The notes under the pieces are model-generated. The model saw nothing but the letters and a program-made list of their open reading frames with translations. It was not told where the DNA came from and did not search any database. From the NCBI GenBank assembly GCA_017527905.1, contig JAFXPK010000053.1, forward strand, positions 62,001 to 126,000: 64,000 bases of DNA, written 5' to 3'. Of the stretch, positions 24,181-33,372 are shown piece by piece (position 1 is the stretch's first letter; each line of letters starts with the position of its first letter). The translations under genes and the position numbers were made by a program. The DNA comes from Paludibacteraceae bacterium. GTDB taxonomy: Bacteria > Bacteroidota > Bacteroidia > Bacteroidales > Paludibacteraceae.

Positions 24181-25368
24181 CTACTGCTTCCACATGGCGT
24201 TTTTCTTCTCACCGATCTTGCCAAAGGTACGCACATGGAGCGTGATGAGCGGCAAGATGATATCGTACAGCACGATAGACAATGTGAACTTCCTCTCCGT
24301 CAACGCGTTGGAGGTCTTCGTGAAGACAACCAGCTGGGTGATGAGGCGGATGAGGAACAGGAACGCCACGATGCCCATCGATATGAAATCAGTCCAAACG
24401 GCGAACATCACCAGCAACACAAGTGCCAAGAAATAGAAGATATAGCGGGAGATGATCTCCGAACTGATCCTGAACTTCGTGGCAGGAAGATACTCCGCAT
24501 AGGTCTCCATCTGCTTCTCACGCTGATAAAGGAAGGAATTCATCGTCAAATCCCTATGCGACCAGGTGACGGCCTCCGGCTCCACACACACCGCCGTGTT
24601 TTGATCGTTGGCGATGTCACGGATCAGCAGGTCATCGTCGCCATACGAAAGGATCAGATGGGAGGTGAAACCTTTCTTCGCGAAGAAGAGCTCCTTCGAG
24701 TAGGAGAGGTTTCCGCTCACGCCCCGGTACGGCTTCTTTTGCAGGGCGAATCCCATGAAACGCATCGCCTCGAACATCATGTCGTAAGCGATCATATTGT
24801 CCAAGAACCCATTATTACCCTTGTAGCCCGTATAGCCCAGCACGACGGAGGTGCCGCTGGCGTAGTGGCGCATGATGTTGGCGATCCACTGGTCGCTCGC
24901 CGGCTCGCAATCCGCATCGACCAAGACCAGATGGTCGTAATGAGCAGCCTTGATACCCACGGTCACGCACATTTTCTTACGGCTCATGTACTTCGCGCCC
25001 ATCGGCAGGAAGGTCTGGTAGAGGTTAGGATACTGCTCCGTCATCTTCTTCAGGAGGTCCGTGCTCTCGTCCGTGGAACCATCGTTGACCACGATCACTT
25101 CAAACTTGGGGTACTTCTGTTTCAGTACCGCCGGCAAGAAACGGGCCAGGTTCTCCGATTCGTTCCTCGCGCAAATAATGACTGACACCGCTGGTTTATT
25201 GGTGGAGAGCCGCACATCGTTCTTGTCTATCCTATTCTTGAAACGGAAGATTCCGCTATAATACCTGAAATAGAAATAGAGTTGTAACACCAGTGCGAAT
25301 AGGAAAACGCCCAGCAACACCCACACATACTCCTTGTATTCAGCCACACGCAACAAATAATCTTCCAT
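24181..25368 (-). CDS. Family 2 glycosyltransferase, membrane-bound
   Basis: 395 residues. One N-terminal membrane helix (about 13-37), a GT-A domain with VSVIICARNESENLARFLPAVL, VIVVNDGSTDES and the DxD motif VDADCEP, an acceptor-site region with GDDDLLIRD, and two to three C-terminal membrane helices (about 305-365). This is the architecture of processive or lipid-linked GT2 enzymes such as poly-N-acetylglucosamine synthase-like proteins, though the QxxRW motif is not clear (YQREKQ is nearest). The sugar is unknown. Located between lysA and mazG in a co-directional run. Confidence 0.8.
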   Translation of the reverse strand: MEDYLLRVAEYKEYVWVLLGVFLFALVLQLYFYFRYYSGIFRFKNRIDKNDVRLSTNKPAVSVIICARNESENLARFLPAVLKQKYPKFEVIVVNDGSTDESTDLLKKMTEQYPNLYQTFLPMGAKYMSRKKMCVTVGIKAAHYDHLVLVDADCEPASDQWIANIMRHYASGTSVVLGYTGYKGNNGFLDNMIAYDMMFEAMRFMGFALQKKPYRGVSGNLSYSKELFFAKKGFTSHLILSYGDDDLLIRDIANDQNTAVCVEPEAVTWSHRDLTMNSFLYQREKQMETYAEYLPATKFRISSEIISRYIFYFLALVLLVMFAVWTDFISMGIVAFLFLIRLITQLVVFTKTSNALTERKFTLSIVLYDIILPLITLHVRTFGKIGEKKNAMWKQ

Positions 25369-25430
25369 TTTCGCTATCTTTTACGGGGATAACCCCCACA
25401 TTAACACATACTTATAGCAAGTCCGAAGAC

Positions 25431-26597
25431 TTAGAATTCGGTAGAGAGGTAGCCTTTCGGCAAACGTCTCAGGTTGTAGCCCGAAGCCATGATCTCGCCG
25501 TATGCTCCAGCCGAACGGATAGCCAGGTAATCACCGCGTTTCGTTCCGTTCAACAGGACATCCTTGTCGAAGACATCGGACGACTCGCAGATAGGGCCCA
25601 CCACGTCATACTTCTCCTCCTCCGCATCCGAAGAGATGTTCTCGATACGGTGATAAGCCTGGTACAACGCCGGACGGATCAGGTCGGTCATGCCCGCGTC
25701 CACGATGGCGAACTGCTTCTCCTTGCCCTTCTTCACGTAAGTCACCTTGGTGATCAGGCTACCGCACTGCGCCACGATGGAACGGCCCGGCTCGCAATGC
25801 AACTGCTGTCCCGGACGCAGCTTCAGGTATTTGGAGAAGAGGCGGAAATAGGCCTCGAAATCAGCGATAGGCATGTGGTTCGGATGCTCATAGTTGATGC
25901 CCAAACCGCCACCGATGTTAATGTTCGCCAGACGAACGCCCATAGCCTCCATCGCATCCTGCAACTCGTTGATTTTCACGCAGAGATGCTCGTATGAGCT
26001 AAGGTCCGTGATCTGCGAACCGATATGGAAATGCAAGCCTATCAGCTTCAAATTCTTCAATGAATCGAACATCTTCACCACGTCGGCCAAGTCATCCATG
26101 TTGAAACCGAACTTGTTCTCGTTCAAGCCCGTCGTGATGTAATGGTGCGTGTGCGCGTCCACGTTAGGATTCACGCGGAGCTCCACGTTCGCCACCTTGC
26201 CCTTCTTGCCCGCCAGCTCGTTGATCACCTCCAATTCAGGAATAGACTCAGCGTTAAAGCAGAAGATATCATTGTCCAACGCAAGGTTTATCTCAGGGTC
26301 AGTCTTACCCACACCGGCGAAGACAATACGGGAGGCCGGGAAACCGGACTCGATGGCGGCCTTCACCTCATTACCGCTCACGCAATCGGCGCCCAAACCC
26401 TTCTGGGCGATGATTTTCAACACCTTAGGATTCGCATTGGCCTTTATAGCGTAATGCACAATGGCATGATTCGCCTCCGACTCCTTCTTCACCAAGTCCA
26501 ACGTCCTGTTCAACACATCAACATCGTAATAATAGAAGGGAGTCTCAACGTCCCTAAATTTATCGATGGGGAAGTTCCCCTTAACTACGTTTGCCAT
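25431..26597 (-). CDS. lysA: Diaminopimelate decarboxylase
   Basis: 388 residues, a fold type III PLP enzyme converting meso-diaminopimelate to L-lysine, the last lysine step. Visible: FYYYDVDVLNRTL, the PLP lysine in VHYAIKANANPKVLK, HIGSQI, GGGLGINYE, EPGRSIVAQ, and the catalytic CESSDVFDKD followed by AGAYGEIMAS. The ATG follows the lysC stop codon directly, with no gap, so the two are almost certainly co-translated. Confidence 0.95.
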   Translation of the reverse strand: MANVVKGNFPIDKFRDVETPFYYYDVDVLNRTLDLVKKESEANHAIVHYAIKANANPKVLKIIAQKGLGADCVSGNEVKAAIESGFPASRIVFAGVGKTDPEINLALDNDIFCFNAESIPELEVINELAGKKGKVANVELRVNPNVDAHTHHYITTGLNENKFGFNMDDLADVVKMFDSLKNLKLIGLHFHIGSQITDLSSYEHLCVKINELQDAMEAMGVRLANINIGGGLGINYEHPNHMPIADFEAYFRLFSKYLKLRPGQQLHCEPGRSIVAQCGSLITKVTYVKKGKEKQFAIVDAGMTDLIRPALYQAYHRIENISSDAEEEKYDVVGPICESSDVFDKDVLLNGTKRGDYLAIRSAGAYGEIMASGYNLRRLPKGYLSTEF

Positions 26598-27905
26598 TTA
26601 AAATAATTTATTGTTCAATTGATTCAAAGCCATCTTTTTGTCTTTTCCATCGACCAAGATCGATATGTTCTGCAGACTTCCTCCGTAAGAGATCATCTGC
26701 ACAGGCAACTCCTTGAGCGCATCCAGCACCTTGTTCGAGGCGCCTTCGCCGCAACGCATATCGCCCACAACGCATACGATCGTCATGTTCTTGCTCACCG
26801 TGACGGTACCGAAGGTCTTCAGATCATTCACGATCTCCTCCAGATACTTGTCGTTATCGATGGTCACCGAGACACCAATCTCGGAGGTGGTGATCATATC
26901 TATGGCCGTCTTATGTCCCTCGAACACCTCGAAGACGCGGCGCAGGAATCCGTGTGCCAAGAGCATGCGGACAGACTTAATCTTAATCATCGTGATGCCA
27001 TCCTTGGCGGCGATCGCCTTCACCTGACCATTCGGCATCTCGGAAGAGACGAGCGTCCCCTCGCTATCAGGCGACATCACATTCTTCAGGCGGATAGGCA
27101 TATTGGCCAGCTTGGCAGGAAGGATGGACATCGGATGGATCACCCTGTCCAAGAAATAGGAGAGCTCAGCGGTCTCATCGAACGTCAGGGACTTCACCGG
27201 ACGGGCATTCTGGACGATAGCAGGGTCACTGTCATAGATGCCATACGTGTCGCTCCAGAGGATCACCTCCTGCGCTTGAGCCGCGACACCGATCAGCGTG
27301 GCGGAATAATCGCTGCCCCCCACGCCGAAGTTCTCCACCTCGCCATATGCGTTGCGGCAGATAAAGCCCTCCGTGACGAACGTGTCCGCCGACTTGTTCT
27401 CCTCCATCAGATTGGAGAGCGCCTCCTTGATGAACTTAGCGTCTGGCTCGTCATTCTTGTCCGTCTTCATGAAATCCAACGAATTCAGGTGGACCGCCTT
27501 GACGCCCAATGTGTTCAGGTAGGAGACAAACAATTCGGAGATCAACAGCTCGCCCTGCGCGATGATGATCTTCTCCTCATATTTCGTAAAGAGTTCCTTC
27601 GCTGTCTCACGGATGACCGAGGAGTATGACTCGACGACCTTCTTCATCTCAGCGTTCTTCTTCGCTTCAGGGAAGAGGTCATCGACCAATTTCCCATACT
27701 GGAGCTCCATGTTGTTCATCAGCTCCATGGCACCATCGACATTCTTCATGTAGAGATAGTCCGCCACCTCCTGCAACGCCTCGCGAGAACCGTTGATGGA
27801 GGAGAGGACAACGATGTTACCCTTCTCGGCGGCCACTTGTTTAGCCACCTCCTTTATCTTTGCGGCGGAAGTCAACGTGGAACTTCCATACTTCAATATC
27901 TTCAT
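26598..27905 (-). CDS. lysC: Aspartate kinase
   Basis: 435 residues; phosphorylates aspartate, the first step to lysine, threonine and methionine. Monofunctional. The kinase domain carries GGSDYSATLIG (here NFGVGGSDYSATL) and the WSDTYGIYDSDP block. Two ACT domains follow (about 295-435, ITMIKIKSVRMLLAHGFL and MTIVCVVGDMRCGEGASNKV), the usual feedback module. The N-terminal motif reads KYGSST rather than the canonical KFGGTS. Directly coupled to lysA. Confidence 0.9.
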   Translation of the reverse strand: MKILKYGSSTLTSAAKIKEVAKQVAAEKGNIVVLSSINGSREALQEVADYLYMKNVDGAMELMNNMELQYGKLVDDLFPEAKKNAEMKKVVESYSSVIRETAKELFTKYEEKIIIAQGELLISELFVSYLNTLGVKAVHLNSLDFMKTDKNDEPDAKFIKEALSNLMEENKSADTFVTEGFICRNAYGEVENFGVGGSDYSATLIGVAAQAQEVILWSDTYGIYDSDPAIVQNARPVKSLTFDETAELSYFLDRVIHPMSILPAKLANMPIRLKNVMSPDSEGTLVSSEMPNGQVKAIAAKDGITMIKIKSVRMLLAHGFLRRVFEVFEGHKTAIDMITTSEIGVSVTIDNDKYLEEIVNDLKTFGTVTVSKNMTIVCVVGDMRCGEGASNKVLDALKELPVQMISYGGSLQNISILVDGKDKKMALNQLNNKLF

Positions 27906-27944
27906 ATCTTTAATTCAACGAATTAGGTGAATAAAATATCACAA

Positions 27945-29717
27945 TCATCTCTTAATCAACTTATAGCCTACCGATTGCTCCCCATTGCAGACACGCATGA
28001 GGTAGATGCCGGAAGCCACATCGCCCGTTTCCATCACTTCACGAACGTTCTTCACATCGATATGCTTCACGACACGGCCTTCCAACGTGATCAGGTCAGC
28101 CGTCACATTCGCACCACCGTACGAGATCAGGTCGATCACCACGTAGTCGGAGAAGTCAGTAGGATAAACCATGTAGGAGTGGTCCGTCAAGACAGCAGGC
28201 GTACCCGTACCGAACGAGGAAGGATCCTTCTCCGCCATCATACGAGCCATGGCGAATACGAACGGTGCGTTGTAGTCGCAACCGCCCTCCGTCTCCGTGT
28301 AGGAAGAGCCGCCCTCGATGATGTTCGAGAACTGTCCCGTACCGGAAGGACCACCGATCACACCACCGCTCGCGAACATGAATTCGCTGCTATTCTTATC
28401 CGCTGTTGTTGGGTTGTCATTCCTTCCCATCGCATTACGATGGTGGATCCTGAATGTCGTATCGCCCATGAAACCATGCAGGAATGGATGATTGAACTCA
28501 TTCACACCCAAGACATAATCCACCACGCGGGTGATGAAGTTTTTCGCGGTCTGGGTATTCACCGAAGGGGAGAACACCTTATCCTCCGCCAGTTTCACCA
28601 GCAAGGAAGTTGCGGCGGCCGCGCCACAAGCCAATTTGTTCGTACCCCACATTTGCCCTTGCACATAAGGGAACCCATTCCGATCGGACGTACCGTTCGC
28701 GAGATGCTTGGTGACATTCTTGTTCATGTGGTCACAGAAATAACCGCCCTGACCATTGTCCGCACCCGCATCATCCTTCACGATATAGTAATACGCAAAG
28801 TCCGCCATCGTATCCCACGCCAGAGGGTAGTTAGACTCCCACTTGCCCTGCAGGTAACCCAAAGCCTCTTTCTTGTAGGAAGCCTCGCCTGTCAATCGAT
28901 AGAGCAACATGGCGGCAAGGGCAAGCTCGTCCGTCCACTCCGTGTTCGGGCTGGCATAGAAATTCGGGATAGCTGCCTGCTGCGATTTATTTTTCTTCGC
29001 GAAGGCATACGCCTTGATGGCCGCAGCCTTGCATTGCTCCTTGTAAGCCTGATCAGGATATTTCATGGACATCAGGGCAAGTGCGGAAGCGCAATTGGCG
29101 GCCTGAGGTCCACCCGAATTGCTCGTCGTCCACACAGGGCGCGGGTCACCACCTTGGTCCACAGGGAGGGTGGATTGTTTCGAGGAGGTACACCAGACAT
29201 TATGGTCAGCCGGAGAACCCACATAGTAGACGAACGTGTTATCGTCCGGGAAACACTTCATGAAGTAATCCGTGGCATATTTAGCCTCGTCCAACACGTC
29301 CGCTATTCCATTCGGCGCGCCATACGCCTCGTCGTAATTGTCTTGGAAAGCCTGTGGCCACAAATCGTACGCCACGAGCAGGAAGATACAAGAAGAGCCC
29401 ATCGTCGTGCCCACCTTGATGTGGTCGCCACAATCATGCCAACCGCCCGTCAGGTCGTAGTTGCCATTACCACCGCCATTGACGGAACCCTTTCCATCCA
29501 TCATGTGGCAGGACTTTGTGGTAACCTTCGGGTTATCCACCAGCATCCAGTTGTGACTGTCACCGCAACGCTGGCCGCCAAAGAATTTCAAGCCCATATT
29601 GAATGCAGTACGATAATCCTCCGTCGGAAACCCATCCTGGTAGGAAGAATAATCATACGCACCAACCGAACCCGCCGCCAGGAGCAAGGAAGCCCCCAAA
29701 AACATTCTCTTTATCAT
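27945..29717 (-). CDS. Secreted glycoside hydrolase family 9 endoglucanase with T9SS sorting domain
   Basis: 590 residues. Signal peptide (GSVGAYDYSS), then an (alpha/alpha)6 GH9 catalytic domain with DLTGGWHDCGDHIKVG (residues 88-102; Asp95 and Asp98 match the GWxDAGD base/nucleophile motif, with Cys for Ala), NPFL-like NEFNHPFLHGFMG and the acid region ETEGGCDYNAPFV near 490. It probably cleaves beta-1,4-glucan. The last 75 residues form a T9SS type A sorting domain (VIDLISYGGANVTADLITLEGRVVKHIDV... SVGYKLIKR). There is no carbohydrate-binding module or N-terminal Ig domain. It has its own -7 box, and lysC starts 39 bp downstream without a visible terminator. Confidence 0.9.
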   Translation of the reverse strand: MIKRMFLGASLLLAAGSVGAYDYSSYQDGFPTEDYRTAFNMGLKFFGGQRCGDSHNWMLVDNPKVTTKSCHMMDGKGSVNGGGNGNYDLTGGWHDCGDHIKVGTTMGSSCIFLLVAYDLWPQAFQDNYDEAYGAPNGIADVLDEAKYATDYFMKCFPDDNTFVYYVGSPADHNVWCTSSKQSTLPVDQGGDPRPVWTTSNSGGPQAANCASALALMSMKYPDQAYKEQCKAAAIKAYAFAKKNKSQQAAIPNFYASPNTEWTDELALAAMLLYRLTGEASYKKEALGYLQGKWESNYPLAWDTMADFAYYYIVKDDAGADNGQGGYFCDHMNKNVTKHLANGTSDRNGFPYVQGQMWGTNKLACGAAAATSLLVKLAEDKVFSPSVNTQTAKNFITRVVDYVLGVNEFNHPFLHGFMGDTTFRIHHRNAMGRNDNPTTADKNSSEFMFASGGVIGGPSGTGQFSNIIEGGSSYTETEGGCDYNAPFVFAMARMMAEKDPSSFGTGTPAVLTDHSYMVYPTDFSDYVVIDLISYGGANVTADLITLEGRVVKHIDVKNVREVMETGDVASGIYLMRVCNGEQSVGYKLIKR

Positions 29718-29790
29718 ATCCGAAACTTATTCGTTTCACACTAAAAATCAATATGCGAAGCCTCCTTTCTAGGCACATCCGCATAGAGTG

Positions 29791-29798
29791 CAAATATA
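29791..29798 (-). promoter_or_regulatory. -7 box of the GH9 gene
   Basis: TATATTTG on the reverse strand, exact consensus, 73 nt before the GH9 start. Confidence 0.6.
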
Positions 29799-29845
29799 AG
29801 AATTTTTCCGCGGAAAATCAGCCGACGAGAATCAAAAAACGAACC

Positions 29846-31117
29846 TCATTTCAGCAAATTCTTGTAGTAATTCCGCACCTCGTCCCACTTGTAGTAAGGG
29901 GCCACATCGCTCTTCAACGGAAGGTCCACTTCCCGCTCGTTGAGCATGATTTTCACCAAGACATCAGGCGATTTTTTGGAGCGATAGAAAATCATCTGGA
30001 CATTCGCCGCCATAGGGATGATGCGGAACTCAGTCCAGTAGTTCATGATCGAGTCCACATTGGTCACCTGGTCGCGGCACCCCTGCAGCTCCATCAGTGC
30101 GGTCAGCGGCAGGATGGCGATGTCGTGTCCGAAGCGCAGGTTCGCCTGCACAGCACCGCTTTGGATGGCGATGTCAGCTTCGTCGACCATGATATTCAGC
30201 AGGTCCTTCGCGAAGAAACGGCTCTTGTTCTGGGTCAGCGGACATGGACCATAAGCCCCGTACCACCAAGCGTTCTGCACCACCCAGTTGTTGTACATCT
30301 CCTCCTTCGTCCACACATCGTCGAAATTGATGTCCGAGTCATCGCAGACCAAGCTGTTCTTCACCTCGTAGAACTTGCGCATGAAAGCGATCGTATCGAT
30401 GTTCTTCGCCACATAATCCATGTCCTTGAAGAGTTGGTTCACCATGCGGGAAGGGTGGATCAGGCGGTAGTGGAGGTCGCCGAAAGGCTTCGACCAAGCC
30501 GTGTCCGCCAAGCGACGGTTCTTGTCCTCCATCGGATCGTTGGAGATGTAATACATCAGGCGTTTGCTGGACTCCGCACGGATATCCAACGACGGTTGCA
30601 GCGCCTTCAGCTCTTGGCAGAAGGCGGACATGCTCATCACGCAACGCACTGATGTGGAGACCTTTACCTCAATCGTCGAATTCTTCTTAAAGACCTGCGG
30701 GAAAGAGTGGAACATCCTATCCGCAATGCCCTGATGCTGCGCCACGCCCTTCGTCGTCAGGTCGCCAGCCCGGTCATAATAGCGCTGGTACATCGTCTCG
30801 AAACGAGCCTTGACACTCTTTCCTTTAGCCGTGAGGGCATTGGCGGAATCCGCCTTGGCGAACATCTCATAGAGATTACGATAGTCCGCCGCCGTATGGT
30901 GGTAACGGGAGCCATGCCTTCCGTAATGGCTGATGTAGAAGGGTTCATAGCCCTTCGGGGCAGCCGTCTGTTTCGGGAATGTGGTAGGGTACGACGTGTA
31001 GTTGCCCGCCGTGTACTCGATATGATCCATCATAAACTCCTTCGTCGTCTGCGCGGATGCAAGGCCCGTACAGAGGAGGAGTCCCATCGCAATCAGTTTT
31101 GTCCGTCTCAAATCCAT
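29846..31117 (-). CDS. Secreted histidine acid phosphatase (MINPP/phytase-like)
   Basis: 423 residues from MDLRRTKLIAMGLLLCTGLASA (signal peptide); an upstream in-frame extension is rejected. The branch-2 histidine phosphatase signature is SHYGRHGSRYH (about residues 62-72) with the partner RFGHDIAIL (HD motif, about 305). Insertions and overall length resemble bacterial multiple inositol polyphosphate phosphatases. It likely removes phosphate from inositol phosphates or similar esters in the periplasm. It is the last gene of a run with aguA and aguB (44-bp gap after aguB); the link to polyamine metabolism is not obvious. Confidence 0.85.
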   Translation of the reverse strand: MDLRRTKLIAMGLLLCTGLASAQTTKEFMMDHIEYTAGNYTSYPTTFPKQTAAPKGYEPFYISHYGRHGSRYHHTAADYRNLYEMFAKADSANALTAKGKSVKARFETMYQRYYDRAGDLTTKGVAQHQGIADRMFHSFPQVFKKNSTIEVKVSTSVRCVMSMSAFCQELKALQPSLDIRAESSKRLMYYISNDPMEDKNRRLADTAWSKPFGDLHYRLIHPSRMVNQLFKDMDYVAKNIDTIAFMRKFYEVKNSLVCDDSDINFDDVWTKEEMYNNWVVQNAWWYGAYGPCPLTQNKSRFFAKDLLNIMVDEADIAIQSGAVQANLRFGHDIAILPLTALMELQGCRDQVTNVDSIMNYWTEFRIIPMAANVQMIFYRSKKSPDVLVKIMLNEREVDLPLKSDVAPYYKWDEVRNYYKNLLK

Positions 31118-31161
31118 AACTTCTAATAATAAAAAACTAACATTTAAACACTTAAATAGGC

Positions 31162-32037
31162 TCAATCACGAAAGCGCTTGGCCAGTTCGTCGAAATACTC
31201 AATGCGTCGGTCACGCAAGAAAGGCCAGATCCTGCGCACATCCTCCGAGCGGGTCATGGAGACCTCCACCACCCTATTCTCCTCCGAGTCGGCAGGCAAA
31301 TGGGCCAACAGTTCGCCCTGAGGACCAGCCACAAAGCTATTGCCCCAGAACTGTATACCGTTCGTCACCCCGGAAGGGTCCGGTTCGAATCCGTAGCGGT
31401 TCACCGTCACGACAGGCAAGCCATTCGCCACGGCATGGCCGCGCTGCACGGTCATCCAAGCGTTCAGCTGACGTTCCTTCTCGTCAGGCGTATCCGTACT
31501 CTCCCACCCTATGGCGGTCGGGTAAATCAGCAGGTCCGCACCGGCAAGCGCCATCAGACGGGCAGCCTCGGGGTACCATTGGTCCCAGCAGACCATCACA
31601 CCCAAGTTGCCCACGCTGGTCCGTATAGGATGGAAGCCTAAGTCACCCGGCGTGAAATAGAACTTCTCGTAATAGGCTGGATCATCAGGGATATGCATCT
31701 TGCGGTACTTCCCCGCGATGCTTCCGTCGCTGTCGATCACCACGGCCGTGTTATGGTAAAGGCCCACGGCGCGCTTCTCGAAGAGGGAAAGCACGATGAC
31801 CACATGCAGGGACTTCGCCAAGTCCGAGAACTCCTCCGTGGAGGGACCCGGAATCGTCTCCGCCAAATCGAAGCATGAGACATCCTCCGTCTGGCAGAAA
31901 TAAAGCGAGTTGTGCAACTCCTGCAAGACCACCAGTTCGGCGCCCTTCTTCGCACATTCCGTGACGTTGCGTTTCAGTTTCTCCACGTTCGCCTTCACAT
32001 CCGACGAACAACACTGCTGAACCAATCCAACTTTCAT
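31162..32037 (-). CDS. aguB: N-carbamoylputrescine amidase
   Basis: 291 residues of the nitrilase superfamily. Catalytic Glu in LVVLQELHNSLYF (E40), Lys in KYRKMHIPDDP (about 113) and Cys in GVMVCWDQWYPEAARL (about 149). The sequence YEKFYFTPGD and the QFWGNSFVAGP block are typical of AguB. It converts N-carbamoylputrescine to putrescine, CO2 and ammonia. It directly follows aguA (26-bp gap), which supplies its substrate, so the specific name is supported by context. Confidence 0.93.
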   Translation of the reverse strand: MKVGLVQQCCSSDVKANVEKLKRNVTECAKKGAELVVLQELHNSLYFCQTEDVSCFDLAETIPGPSTEEFSDLAKSLHVVIVLSLFEKRAVGLYHNTAVVIDSDGSIAGKYRKMHIPDDPAYYEKFYFTPGDLGFHPIRTSVGNLGVMVCWDQWYPEAARLMALAGADLLIYPTAIGWESTDTPDEKERQLNAWMTVQRGHAVANGLPVVTVNRYGFEPDPSGVTNGIQFWGNSFVAGPQGELLAHLPADSEENRVVEVSMTRSEDVRRIWPFLRDRRIEYFDELAKRFRD

Positions 32038-32063
32038 ATTCTATTAAATTTATAATCAATCAA

Positions 32064-33089
32064 TTAATCTTCCAATACATAATAAGGCAGCTGCATCGTC
32101 ACGCAATGCAGGGAGCCATGCTGATGAATCAATGCGGAGCAGTCCACGCCCACCACCTCCCTATCCGGGAAGGCCTCGCTCAAGGCGGACAAAGCCAGTT
32201 CATCCTTCGGTGAGCGGTAGGTCGGCACCAGCACCGACCCATTCACGATCAGGAAATTAGCGTAGGTGGCCGGCAAACGCTGTTCCCCTTCGTAGCGGGC
32301 ATCCGCCATCGGCAAAGGGATCAGGCGGTAAGGGTTACCTTCCAACGTCTTGAACGATTTCAACTCACGCTCCATCAGTTTCAGTGAGGCGTAATGCTCG
32401 TCCGTCTTATCATCACATTGCACATAGGCGATCGTGTCCACATTGCAGAAGCGCGCCAACGTATCCACATGGCTGTCCGTATCGTCTCCCGCCAGATAGC
32501 CGTGGTTGATCCATAGCACACGCTCCACGCCGAACGAGCTCTTCAGGAACTCCTCCACCTGAGGCTGCGTCAGGTGTTCGTTGCGGTTAGGCGAGAGCAG
32601 GCATTGGGAGGTCGTCATGAGCGTACCCGCCCCGTCCGACTCGATGCTTCCACCCTCCAGCACGTAGTAGAGAAGGCTCATATACCCCACCTTCGGGGAG
32701 AAGGTGCGGGAGAGGTAGAGGCTCTTCGTGATCTGGTTATCATAATTAGCCGGGAACTTCAGTCCCCATCCATTAAACTGGAAATCATAGAGATAGGGCG
32801 AACCATCCACAAAGACGGTGATCGGTCCATGATCGCGCGCCCACGTGTCGTTGGTCGGCAACTCACGGAAACGGATGTTAGGGTTCATCACCTCGCCCAA
32901 ATCATTACGAACGGATTGTTCGTTCCTGCAGACGATCAGCAGGCGTTCCCGCTTCGAGATCTCACGGGCAATCTCCACGAAACAGGCCACCGCCTCGTCC
33001 AGCATGTAAGCCCAATCAGTATCCTCGTGCGGCCATGTGATCATCACACCGCTCTGCATCGTCCATTCGGAAGGGAAGAATGTAGTCAT
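32064..33089 (-). CDS. aguA: Agmatine deiminase
   Basis: 341 residues of the guanidino-group-modifying (peptidyl-arginine deiminase-like) fold. Visible: MITWPHEDTDW at the N terminus, TNDTWARDHGPI, LEGGSIESDGAG, HGYLAGDDTDSHVDTLARF, and the nucleophile region HQHGSLHCVTMQ near the C terminus. It hydrolyses agmatine to N-carbamoylputrescine; together with aguB it gives the plant/bacterial-type route to putrescine. A -7 box TATTTTTG (33114-33121) precedes it. Confidence 0.93.
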   Translation of the reverse strand: MTTFFPSEWTMQSGVMITWPHEDTDWAYMLDEAVACFVEIAREISKRERLLIVCRNEQSVRNDLGEVMNPNIRFRELPTNDTWARDHGPITVFVDGSPYLYDFQFNGWGLKFPANYDNQITKSLYLSRTFSPKVGYMSLLYYVLEGGSIESDGAGTLMTTSQCLLSPNRNEHLTQPQVEEFLKSSFGVERVLWINHGYLAGDDTDSHVDTLARFCNVDTIAYVQCDDKTDEHYASLKLMERELKSFKTLEGNPYRLIPLPMADARYEGEQRLPATYANFLIVNGSVLVPTYRSPKDELALSALSEAFPDREVVGVDCSALIHQHGSLHCVTMQLPYYVLED

Positions 33090-33113
33090 AAATCAACTCT
33101 ATTTTACAACAAA

Positions 33114-33121
33114 CAAAAATA
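33114..33121 (-). promoter_or_regulatory. -7 box of the aguA-aguB-phosphatase operon
   Basis: TATTTTTG on the reverse strand, exact consensus, 24 nt before the aguA start. Confidence 0.6.
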
Positions 33122-33307
33122 AGATTTTTTCGACACAAAAAGAAGAGGGGAAAACGAGGAGTTCCACGATTATGCGACGTGACTAGTAAGAATAGGCATA
33201 AAAACCTAGCAGACAAAATATTACACGACACAACCCACCATGAAAATCATTCAATTAGCGCCACAATAAAAACGTCACGACAGGCAAGGAATATATATCG
33301 GGCAGCA

Positions 33308-33351
33308 TAAAAAGCAAGAGGATGCGCCGTTGCCGACACATCCTCTTGCTT
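33308..33351 (-). terminator. Terminator after the CotH protein gene
   Basis: On the reverse strand a stem GCAAGAGGATG / CGCATCCTCTTGC of at least 11 bp with a short GC-rich loop is followed by TTTTTATG. It lies 22 nt past the stop codon. Confidence 0.9.
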
Positions 33352-33372
33352 AACCTATTTGTAATCAAAAAC

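Noticed and set aside
23596..25185. Forward frame of 529 codons across mazG and the GT2 gene
   Set aside because: Spans two certain reverse-strand genes; composition typical of antisense shadow frames.
27927..29744. Forward frame of 605 codons opposite the GH9 gene
   Set aside because: The GH9 reading has signal peptide, active site and sorting domain; the antisense frame has none.
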